DNA from: Geobacter sp.
GTDB taxonomy: Bacteria > Desulfobacterota > Desulfuromonadia > Geobacterales > DSM-12255
Assembly: GCA_009684525.1 (NCBI GenBank)
Contig: WKKR01000001.1
Coordinates: forward strand, 930,001-994,000
Direction of reading: 5' to 3'
Length of the DNA: 64,000 nt
Below are positions 17,180 through 24,742 of this stretch, one piece after another. Each line of letters starts with the position of its first letter. The stretch's first letter is position 1. The position numbers and the translations under genes are program-made. The notes below the pieces were generated by a model that was not told the DNA's origin, ran no database searches, and saw nothing but the letters and a program-made list of their open reading frames with translations.

Positions 17180-20100
17180 TCACAGGACCATCTCGATGTC
17201 GTGGCTGCCGGCATATGCCAGGTGCCCTTCGGGTATGACGACCCGGTCGCTGCGCCGTTCCACCGCGGTCACTGCCATGAACTCGAACTCAGGATAGCGT
17301 TCCCCCCCGGAGACGATGCAGAGCGTATCGCTCCCCGGCGTGATGGTCATGAGCCGGGCCGTGACCGTCTCCCCTTCTCCGCCGGTCCACTCCAGAATGG
17401 GGATGCGGACCCGTTCGTCGCCGGAGAGGATGGCCAGCGACTCGGCCGGCGGCAGGCTCTCGGTCAGGGATGGGGAGAGGACGAGGGTCACGCTGTCGTT
17501 GGCCGCGGAGAGCGCGGATATGGCCAGCTCGTCGAGGACGATCCGGTTCGCGCTGTCCACGATCCTGACCCGCTCTCCCACCGAGAAACCGTAGAGCGCC
17601 ACCTGTAGCGGCTGCACAGGCGTCGGCACCAGAGGCACAACGGTTCGGACCGGCTCGATCGGGTCGCTCAGGATCAGCCGCAGACGGTCGTCGAAGGTCC
17701 CGACCCTGCTCCCGGCGCGCGCCGCATGGCTGATCCGCTGCCGGGGGAGGAGTTCCACCCGGAACTGCTGCAGCGAGCCGTCCAGGCTCAGGTCGGCCAC
17801 ATGGTCAACACCGGGGACCGCCTCGATCTCGGCAAAGACCTCGGAGATATAGACGTCGCGCCCCAGCTCCCACCCCTGCCGCAGCGGTCCGCCGGTCAGG
17901 GGATGAAAATAGGCGTCCAGCCGCTGGTCCACCGACAGCTTCACCTCGTCCCCTTTTTCCGCATGGACCGGAACGATCTTGACCGTTGCCGTCACCTCGA
18001 TGTAGGCCGGCCCCTTGACCACGATCTGCCCTTCGCAGCGCAGGTTGACCAGGGCGCGGGTCTCCAGGTATTCCCTGACCAGGCGGAGCAGGGCCGGCCG
18101 GGGGAAGGGCCTGCTCTCGCTCCCCTTGGGAATGATCACCACCGTGACCCACCCCTCGTGGATCTTGGCGTCGCGGTCGCGGGTCGGCAGGCACCAGGCC
18201 GCCGCCACCTCGCCGCTGGCGTCGCGGGCCAGCCAGGCAAAGTCTTCCAGGGTGATCGCCTTGCCGCGATGCTTGATGGTCTTGGGGCCGCGCTCCCTGA
18301 CCTGCTCCACGGTCTCGGCATCCCCGCCACCCACGGCAGCTTCCGCATTGGCGACCCGCTTCACCGCAGCAAGGTCGCCGCCGGGGTTGCGCAGCACCGT
18401 TACCGCACCGCTCTCCACGTTTCCCGCAGCACCTTGATGGGAGCGGTACCAGACCGCCTTGACGTTGTCCCTGGCAAGCGACGGCATCCTGCCGCGCGTG
18501 CCGTCGCCGAAGAGGACCAGGCCGCTCTTGGCGTCGAGCACGAAATGGCGGCTGGACGGGCCGGAGGCGAAGAAATGATCCACCCGTCGCCAGCGCACCC
18601 AGATCCCCCGGCTGTTTTCGCTGACAAGGGGATAGAGGGCCGTGTCGTCGTCCTCGCTGTCCGCAGCGATCTCCCGGCATAGCGCATCGAGCTCTTCTGC
18701 CGGCGGCTGGTCGGTCTCCCGCACGTAAATCCTGAGATCCGCCAAGACCGGCGCGCTCAACAGGGCAAGGCGCTGGCCGGCCTTGCCGGTACCCGAGCCC
18801 AGCACCTCTTCGGTGGTGCTCATGGCGTTCAGGGCCGGCACCGTATTGCACCTGACTCCCAGCAGATATGGGGTCGCCGGCTGCTCCACGGTTTCGGGGA
18901 GCTGCCTGCGCCAGATATAGGAACGGAGCGCCCCGCCCGCGGCGTTGCTGGAAGCCGAGGCATCCAGGCTGAACGTCGCCTCGGTGCCGCCGGTGGTGAT
19001 CACCAGGTCGCCTCCGGCACGGGCGATCAGATGGCTGGAGGAAACCAGCCGCCAGCGGTAGCGGACGATGGGCCGGCCGCTCTGCGCGGCCGTGGCAGAG
19101 GCATCGAGGGTCACCACCGCCTCGGTCCCGCCGGTTGCAACCTGCTGGTCCATGCCGCCATGGGCCTCCTGGGGGAGCAGGTTCCAGCGATAGGAGACGA
19201 TCCCCTGGCCGTTGCAGGCGCTGGAGGCTGACGCATCCAGGGTCACCACCGCCTCGCCGCCGTCGCCGGGGGTGACAACGCTGTCGGCCGGAGCCACGGC
19301 TACCGGCGGGTCACGATGGGGCCGCACCCGCAGCCAGCAGAGCTCCTTGCCGAATTCCACGCTCGCTCCAAAGTCGGGCGGCGCATTGAAGCCGAGATAG
19401 CCCCGCTCCGCAAGACCGTTACTCTCGTCGGATGCCGGCAGGGGGGCCCAGCCTGCCCGCTCGCTGCTCCAGTACTCCCAGAGCAACAGCGGCAGCTCCG
19501 CGATGCCGATCCGCTCCTCGTCCACATCCAGGAGGAGCTGTATCCACTCGTTGTCGGGAAAGGCGCAACTGAAGCCGAGATAGAGGGCCGGCAGGTCGCA
19601 GCTGCTGCAAAACGGCGCAAAGGCGCCCTCGGCCGCGGCGAAGCTGTGCCGGCTGAACCTGCTGTCCACCAGGCTTGCGACATCCCCCAGGGCAAAGGAG
19701 GCCAAGGTGTTCTGGAAGCCGCCATAGGCGATCTTCAGGTTCTTCACGCTCGGCGCCAGGACCGCGGGCGCCTCCCAGATGGTCGTTGCCGCGGGCTTCA
19801 GGCCATAGCCGCCCGAAAGGACCCGTGCCCGCAGCCAGAGCCCCTTCTGCCCCCCCACCGCAGCCTCTGCCCAGAGCGGATACCTGCCACCCTTTGCCGG
19901 CACGGTGAAGCTGACCTTCACCCCGTTGCCGCCATCGGTGAAGGCATGGGTCTGGTCGGCAAAATCGAGGATCGCCCCGGTGACCCCTTCCCTGCTGCTC
20001 GTCCCCAGCGCTTTCCAGCCGTCGCTGCAGCAGTAGGACCACTCTATGACCGGCTCGGCCAAAAGGGCGCTCTGCTCCGATTCCGACATCCCGACCAGGT

Positions 20101-21172
20101 CCAGGGAGATCTCCACCTCCGCGCCTTCCTTGGCAAAGGCCTCGTCCGCCTTGAGATAGAAGCAGTCGAGCCGCCCCGGACGCTGCCCCAGGGGGAAGAA
20201 TTCCCCGGCGGTCTCCAGCGGAATGAAGGCGACGCCGGCATGGATGGCGCTGAACGCCGCATCGGCCGGCTTGCCCGGTGCCGTGGGGATATCGATCTTC
20301 CGCCCGGCCCGGAGCATGGAGACGACCGGCAGGTGGTCGCGGCCGCTGCCGCCGGTCAGGCGACAGGCGAGCCAGGCCCCGCTCTGCTTGTCGAAGGGGA
20401 ACTTCACCAGGGCCGGGAGCCGGGTGAATTCGATCTGGCCGCTTGCGGCGAAACCGCCCGTATTGTCCCGGACGATTCCGCCTCCCTGCTTCACCAGCTC
20501 CTGCCAGGCAGTGCCGTCGAAATAGAGCCATTCGACCCGCCAGCCGTCCAGGTCGGGCCGGCCGGCCCGGGCAAGGGTCACCTCCAGGGTGATGGTCCCC
20601 TGTTCGCGACTGACGTCGTCGGGGAAGACGAACAGGGCATCGTCCCCCAGGTAGAGGATGCGTCCACGCTCCTCATCCCCCAGGAAAGCGGCAAAGGAGT
20701 CGCCGCTCCCACCCTTGGCCCGGTCGCTCCGGTCGCTGATCCGGACCGGGTCAACCACGATGCAGGAGGCGAGTTCGGCCCTGACGACATTCAGGTCCCG
20801 CTCGGTCTCGAAGACGATCTCGGGGCGCTCCCCGCTCTTCTTGGCCGCCACCTGGGTCCCGGCCGGGACCCGGATCACCTGCGGTGCATCCTTTGCCGGA
20901 TAAAAGGTTATCTCCGAACGTGCCGGGCGGGGAGGGAGCAGATCGACGCCGGCGGTCTCCAGGAAGGCGCGGAAATGGTTTTCCGGCACCTGGTTGACCC
21001 TGGCGGCGATCAGGTCGGCAAGGCGGCCGAACAGGCGGACCATGGCCTCGCCCGCACCGGGCGTCCCGGTGGCGGGGGCCTTGTGCCAGCCGGTAACGGC
21101 AAGCCCGGCCTGCAGGTCCGCAACGACCTCCTCGGCCGATTTTCTGTACAATAGCGGAGTCGAACTGCTCAT
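17180..21172 (-). CDS. Very large baseplate J-like assembly protein with three inserted Ig/PKD-like units
   Basis: 1330 residues, start ATG 21172 behind GGAGGGAG. The N-terminal 130 residues (RLFGRLADLIAARVNQVPENHFRAFLETAGVDLLPPRPAR) and the block around residues 970-1150 (VESGAVTVLRNPGGDLAAV, EDFAWLARDASGEVAAAWCLP, VTVVIIPKGSESRPFPRPALLRLVREYLETRA) are typical of eCIS putative baseplate assembly proteins. Inserted at about residues 640-760 are three tandem 35-40-residue units of the form VVTLDASASS...IVSYRW, the same unit as in the fibre-like protein at 13934-15181. Residues 1180-1330 are beta-rich. It would be the main wedge component, and the insert is likely surface-exposed (inferred). 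Confidence 0.85.
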   Translation of the reverse strand: MSSSTPLLYRKSAEEVVADLQAGLAVTGWHKAPATGTPGAGEAMVRLFGRLADLIAARVNQVPENHFRAFLETAGVDLLPPRPARSEITFYPAKDAPQVIRVPAGTQVAAKKSGERPEIVFETERDLNVVRAELASCIVVDPVRISDRSDRAKGGSGDSFAAFLGDEERGRILYLGDDALFVFPDDVSREQGTITLEVTLARAGRPDLDGWRVEWLYFDGTAWQELVKQGGGIVRDNTGGFAASGQIEFTRLPALVKFPFDKQSGAWLACRLTGGSGRDHLPVVSMLRAGRKIDIPTAPGKPADAAFSAIHAGVAFIPLETAGEFFPLGQRPGRLDCFYLKADEAFAKEGAEVEISLDLVGMSESEQSALLAEPVIEWSYCCSDGWKALGTSSREGVTGAILDFADQTHAFTDGGNGVKVSFTVPAKGGRYPLWAEAAVGGQKGLWLRARVLSGGYGLKPAATTIWEAPAVLAPSVKNLKIAYGGFQNTLASFALGDVASLVDSRFSRHSFAAAEGAFAPFCSSCDLPALYLGFSCAFPDNEWIQLLLDVDEERIGIAELPLLLWEYWSSERAGWAPLPASDESNGLAERGYLGFNAPPDFGASVEFGKELCWLRVRPHRDPPVAVAPADSVVTPGDGGEAVVTLDASASSACNGQGIVSYRWNLLPQEAHGGMDQQVATGGTEAVVTLDASATAAQSGRPIVRYRWRLVSSSHLIARAGGDLVITTGGTEATFSLDASASSNAAGGALRSYIWRRQLPETVEQPATPYLLGVRCNTVPALNAMSTTEEVLGSGTGKAGQRLALLSAPVLADLRIYVRETDQPPAEELDALCREIAADSEDDDTALYPLVSENSRGIWVRWRRVDHFFASGPSSRHFVLDAKSGLVLFGDGTRGRMPSLARDNVKAVWYRSHQGAAGNVESGAVTVLRNPGGDLAAVKRVANAEAAVGGGDAETVEQVRERGPKTIKHRGKAITLEDFAWLARDASGEVAAAWCLPTRDRDAKIHEGWVTVVIIPKGSESRPFPRPALLRLVREYLETRALVNLRCEGQIVVKGPAYIEVTATVKIVPVHAEKGDEVKLSVDQRLDAYFHPLTGGPLRQGWELGRDVYISEVFAEIEAVPGVDHVADLSLDGSLQQFRVELLPRQRISHAARAGSRVGTFDDRLRLILSDPIEPVRTVVPLVPTPVQPLQVALYGFSVGERVRIVDSANRIVLDELAISALSAANDSVTLVLSPSLTESLPPAESLAILSGDERVRIPILEWTGGEGETVTARLMTITPGSDTLCIVSGGERYPEFEFMAVTAVERRSDRVVIPEGHLAYAGSHDIEMVL

Positions 21173-21266
21173 CCCGCTCCCTCCGTCTGGTTCGATGTCA
21201 CACTGCACCGCTTCCCCTGCCCCGGCTCCTGTGCCGACGCAGCATACCGTTTCCCCGCCCTTTGCC

Positions 21267-21716
21267 TCACGAACCCCTTGCCTTGCTGGTGCAGCAGGTG
21301 GACTTGCTTGCCTGCTGGGTCGGCTGGCCGGTGAGCACGGACGACGCATCCAGGTGCCGGTGGCCGTTGTAGAGGTCGATCAGCTCTTCCCTCACCAGCC
21401 TGACCGCTGCGCTGTCACCGAGCATGACGCTCGTCCCCTCCAGGGAGAGGTTGGTCCCCGCAGCAACGATGCTCGCCCCTTCCAGGCGCAGGGCATCGCT
21501 TCGGATGGTGACCCCTGCCGGGGCGTTGATGGAGACCGTGCCGCCGGCAACGGTGATGGCGACCCCGTTGCGCACATCCAGGGTCAGGGTCCGGTTCTTC
21601 GCATCGAAGACGATGGTGTCCCCCTGCTCGTCGCCGATGCTGATGGTCATGGCCGCTTCGTCGAGGGTGACGACGTGGCCGGTGCTGTTCTTTATCTCCA
21701 TCCTTCCGCTGCTCAC
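21267..21716 (-). CDS. Beta-helical spike-like protein (gp5 C-terminal type)
   Basis: 149 residues of short regular beta repeats (GHVVTLDEAAMTISIGDEQG, FDAKNRTLTLDVRNG, INAPAGVTIRSDALRL), the pattern of triple-stranded beta-helix spikes. It ends with YNGHRHLDASSVLTGQP, an HxH motif close to the C-terminus as in P2 gpV-like spikes, where it binds iron at the tip, then a cysteine-containing tail (STCCTSK). It follows gp25 with a four-base ATGA overlap. It may be a second spike or the spike tip; no PAAR protein was found in the cluster. The oligomer-recognition (OB) domain is absent, so it cannot replace the main spike. Confidence 0.65.
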   Translation of the reverse strand: MSSGRMEIKNSTGHVVTLDEAAMTISIGDEQGDTIVFDAKNRTLTLDVRNGVAITVAGGTVSINAPAGVTIRSDALRLEGASIVAAGTNLSLEGTSVMLGDSAAVRLVREELIDLYNGHRHLDASSVLTGQPTQQASKSTCCTSKARGS

Positions 21717-22120
21717 GGCTCCCCACCCCGCTCCAGGTAGAAGGGATAGACCATGTTGAAGCGGCTGTCCGTGGACTTCACCCGGTAGGTGATGCTGAGG
21801 AGGATCACGGCCGGGTCGTCCGGTGCGGGCTGCACCAGGACCTCCTGGAGGTCGATGCGCGGCTCCCAGCGGGTCAGCGCCTCTTCCACGTGGAAGCGGA
21901 TCAGCCCGGCGGTACGGACCGTGTTGGGGGCAAAGACGTATTCGTGGATGCCGCAGCCGAAGTCCGGCCGCATCACCCGCTCGCCGGGAGCGGTACCGAG
22001 GATGATCCGGATCGCTTCCCCGATCGACTGCTCCTCGCGGGAAAGGGCGATCTCCCCATCTTCCGCCAGCCCAATCGGGAAGCTCCAGCCCGTGCCGAGG
22101 AATTCGGTGCCCATGGTCAT
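21713..22120 (-). CDS. GPW/gp25-like baseplate protein
   Basis: 135 residues. GTGWSFPIGLAEDGEIALSR, EAIRIILGTAPGERVMRPDFGCGIHEYVFAPN and FHVEEALTRWEPRIDL are classic gp25/TssE-fold signatures, including the GERVMRP core and the conserved EPR. It forms the inner wedge of the baseplate and nucleates sheath assembly through its handshake-type strands. Overlaps the spike gene upstream and the beta-helix gene downstream by four bases on each side, so this set is tightly coupled. Confidence 0.95.
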   Translation of the reverse strand: MTMGTEFLGTGWSFPIGLAEDGEIALSREEQSIGEAIRIILGTAPGERVMRPDFGCGIHEYVFAPNTVRTAGLIRFHVEEALTRWEPRIDLQEVLVQPAPDDPAVILLSITYRVKSTDSRFNMVYPFYLERGGEP

Positions 22121-23025
22121 GCCCCCTTGATCAGTACGGTGCTCTGGGCGCCCGGAATCGCCGGCACCGTGGGGGGCGAGGTGGGTGCCCCCAGGTTGCC
22201 CACATGAAAATGGGTATTGAAGATGGTCAGGAGCGTCTCGTTGGCCAGGGCCAGGGAGGCGCCGGTGCCGAGCTTCACGCTTGAGCTGTCCAGGGTGATG
22301 CCGGAGGGTGCGGAAATGGTGGCGCTGCCGGACACCGTGATGTTCAGGTTCCCCCCCACGGTCTGATCGGTGTTGCCCGAAGCCTCGACGGTGAGCGACC
22401 CGGCGTTGGCGTCGAACTCCAGCTTGTTGCCGCTCTTGTCGCTGATGGTCAGGGTCCCGCCGTCGTCGTCCAGGGTGATCTGGTGACCGGCGTTGGTCTT
22501 CAGCTCGATCTTCCCCTTGCCGCCGTCGTCGTCCAGGGTCACCTGGTGCCCGCCCTGGCTGGTGATCACCACCTTGGCCTTCTGGTCGTCGGTGTTGTCG
22601 TCCATGGTAATGACATGGCCGCTGCGCGAGGTAAAGGAGCGGAGGTGGTTCTTGCCGTCAGCGTCCATGGTCTCGGGCGGGGTATCCTCGCTGTTCCAGA
22701 GCCCCCCCAGGACAAAGGGGCGGTTCGGGTCGCCATGCTCGAACGCCACCAGCACCTCGTCCCCCACCTCGGGGATGAAGAAGCTGCCGCGACCGCTCCC
22801 GGCGAACAGGGTGGCGATCCGCGCCCAGAAACTGTGCGCCCGGTCGTCCTGGTCGCCGACGGTCACCGCCTCGGTCGCCTCACCCATCCAGGGGAAGTCG
22901 ACCTTGACCCGGCCGAACCCGTCCGGGTCCTTGATGTCGCGGACAATCCCGACCACCACGCCGAAGATCCTCTCCGGTCCCCTCCCCCCTGCCGCAGTTG
23001 CCGTCAACAGGTCGACCACGCTCAT
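22117..23025 (-). CDS. Spike protein, gp5/baseplate assembly V-like
   Basis: 302 residues, start ATG 23025 with AAGAGGAA ahead. Residues about 20-110 are the OB-fold of gp5/VgrG (FGVVVGIVRDIKDPDGFGRVKVDFPWMG, FFIPEVGDEVLVAFEHGDPNRPFVLGGLWN). Residues 120-260 are a beta-helix built from repeated GHQVTLDDDGG units. The C-terminus has NTHFHVGNLGAPTSPP, an HxH motif placed as in iron-binding phage spike tips. It trimerises on the gp27-like hub, here a separate gene immediately upstream (four-base overlap), as Pvc8-type proteins are split in some systems. It punctures the target membrane. Confidence 0.9.
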   Translation of the reverse strand: MSVVDLLTATAAGGRGPERIFGVVVGIVRDIKDPDGFGRVKVDFPWMGEATEAVTVGDQDDRAHSFWARIATLFAGSGRGSFFIPEVGDEVLVAFEHGDPNRPFVLGGLWNSEDTPPETMDADGKNHLRSFTSRSGHVITMDDNTDDQKAKVVITSQGGHQVTLDDDGGKGKIELKTNAGHQITLDDDGGTLTISDKSGNKLEFDANAGSLTVEASGNTDQTVGGNLNITVSGSATISAPSGITLDSSSVKLGTGASLALANETLLTIFNTHFHVGNLGAPTSPPTVPAIPGAQSTVLIKGA

Positions 23026-24116
23026 ATGCCGTTCCTCTTCACATCGAAATCGCAACGGTACCCTGAGCCGTCAATGGTATGGGTCACCGAGGTGACGTAG
23101 TAGCTACCGCTGAACCTAGCCCCGAGCCCCTTCAGCTCGATCACCATCCTCGCCTTCAGGCCGGGGTTGCCTTTGCAGGTCCCCTTGCCGGTAATGAACT
23201 CCAGGGAGCTCGCCTCCAGCTTGGCCAGCGCCACCTCCCGCGCCTCCTGCTGGGAGACGGCCAGGTGGTCCTCGGCAAGCAGTTCGTTCTTCCCGGCCAG
23301 GGCCATGGCGATCTCCGAGGCGCTCTTTTTGCCGAGCTTCGCCCGCTCCTCACCCGGCCCGACTTGGGCCGACACCGCATCCTTGCCCTGGCCCAGGGTG
23401 GTCTGGGAGGCCCTGACCTTGACATGGGTCACCTTCCGGTAGGTGGAGAGGGTCGGGGTGAAGCTCGACAGGCTCCGCCCCCATTCCAGGGTGAGCTGCG
23501 CCCCCTTTTCCACCAGGTAGCGCGGCTTCTGGAAATAGAGGGTCTTCTCCTTCACCACCACCTCGTAGCCGATACGGCCGGCCCGCTCCTGCAGGATCGC
23601 GGCATAGGTCCCGCTCCCCGACGAGACCAGCGGGTGCTCGGCCGTGGTCTCGTCGACCTGGGAGCCGAGTTCCAGGAGCGTGGCGATCTCGCCGGCAATG
23701 CCGCTGTCGGTCTTCTCCTTGAACGGCTTGGCGTCGCTCTGCTTCAGCAGTTTGCAGTAGTGGCTCTGCCCCCGCACGGTGATGGTCGGCACGCCGCTCT
23801 CGGGAAAGATGGGGCTCATCGTGCTCACTACCCCCTGGAAACGAAAGCTGATATTCCCCAGGTAGCCGAGTTCGATGGCAACCTCTTTCCCCTCCTCCAG
23901 GGTGCCGCTGTCGAGCCACTTGAGCGCCCCGCCGGCAGGAAAGCGCCCCTGCTCGCCATGCCGCTCCTTGACCGTGAAGGAGAAGGTATCGGCCTGGTTG
24001 CAGGTATCGGTCAGGGAGAGCGACAGCACATCCACTGAAAAGCCGTGACGCAACTCCACGCCGCCAACGTTAATGACGAAGCCGGGTACGTATTCTTTGA
24101 CTGCCGCATTCGTCAT
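23022..24116 (-). CDS. gp27-like hub protein (VgrG/Pvc8 N-terminal family)
   Basis: 364 residues. LSLTDTCNQADTFSFTVKER, DSGTLEEGKEVAIELGYLGN, FQGVVSTMSPIFPESGVPTITVRGQSHY and the C-terminal VELKGLGARFSGSYYVTSVTHTIDG block belong to the phage late control D / gp27 hub family. It forms the central hub joining the tube to the spike. The downstream gp5-like spike gene overlaps it by four bases. In many eCIS the gp27 and gp5 parts are one gene; here they are separate. Confidence 0.9.
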   Translation of the reverse strand: MTNAAVKEYVPGFVINVGGVELRHGFSVDVLSLSLTDTCNQADTFSFTVKERHGEQGRFPAGGALKWLDSGTLEEGKEVAIELGYLGNISFRFQGVVSTMSPIFPESGVPTITVRGQSHYCKLLKQSDAKPFKEKTDSGIAGEIATLLELGSQVDETTAEHPLVSSGSGTYAAILQERAGRIGYEVVVKEKTLYFQKPRYLVEKGAQLTLEWGRSLSSFTPTLSTYRKVTHVKVRASQTTLGQGKDAVSAQVGPGEERAKLGKKSASEIAMALAGKNELLAEDHLAVSQQEAREVALAKLEASSLEFITGKGTCKGNPGLKARMVIELKGLGARFSGSYYVTSVTHTIDGSGYRCDFDVKRNGI

Positions 24117-24120
24117 GGTC

Positions 24121-24741
24121 TCACTCGATGGCCGGGATGGTCAGGACCTGCCCCGGCTGCAGCGCCAGGGGGTCGTCCATGGCATTGGCCTCGGCAATGG
24201 GGCGCCAGTTGCGGGGATCGCCGTAGACGCTCCCCGCGATGCTGCTCAGGGTGTCACCGCGCCGGACCGTGTGCCGCTTGTCGAAATTGGCGCTGCGGTG
24301 CTTCCCCATCCGCAGGCCCTGGTCGCTGAACTCCTTGAATGTCACATCGATCGTGGCCCTGGCCGGCATGCCGCTGGGAAAGAAGAGGGTGAAGCGCTGC
24401 TCGGCCCGCTCCAGCACCCCCTGGAAATTGAAGGTCCCCCAGCTGAAGAGGCAGACCGGCGGGGCATGGAGCTCAGGGTCGGTATCGAGCAGCCGCCCCA
24501 CCCTGCCGGTATGCTCCCGCACATCGGTCCCTGCCTCGTAGGTGTCGAAGAAGAGCTGCATGGACAAGGTCCGCGCCCCGCCCCGGACGAACTGGATCGG
24601 CGGTGCTTCCAGGCCGGGAATGGCGACCTCGGCAAACTGGTTCGACACCGACAGCCGGTACTCGCTGGGGTTGAACAGCACCTCGATGGTCTCGGGGCTC
24701 CCGGCGATGATCTTCTGAATGGTCGCCTTTTCCAGTCTCAT
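24121..24741 (-). CDS. LysM-containing baseplate hub protein (Afp7/gp53-like)
   Basis: 206 residues. The N-terminal 140 residues (ATIQKIIAGSPETIEVLFNPSEYRLS, MQLFFDTYEAGTDVREHTGRV) are the conserved eCIS tube-to-hub adaptor, and residues about 155-205 are a LysM domain (HTVRRGDTLSSIAGSVYGDPRNWRPIAEAN...LQPGQVLTIP). In PVC and Afp this protein clamps the wedge to the hub through its LysM fold rather than by binding peptidoglycan. It lies 4 bases before the gp27-like gene. Confidence 0.9.
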   Translation of the reverse strand: MRLEKATIQKIIAGSPETIEVLFNPSEYRLSVSNQFAEVAIPGLEAPPIQFVRGGARTLSMQLFFDTYEAGTDVREHTGRVGRLLDTDPELHAPPVCLFSWGTFNFQGVLERAEQRFTLFFPSGMPARATIDVTFKEFSDQGLRMGKHRSANFDKRHTVRRGDTLSSIAGSVYGDPRNWRPIAEANAMDDPLALQPGQVLTIPAIE

Positions 24742-24742
24742 C

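Noticed and set aside
19316-21154. 612-codon plus-strand frame opposite the giant baseplate protein
   Set aside because: Shadow of a high-GC gene; composition is typical of an antisense frame and no domain is visible.
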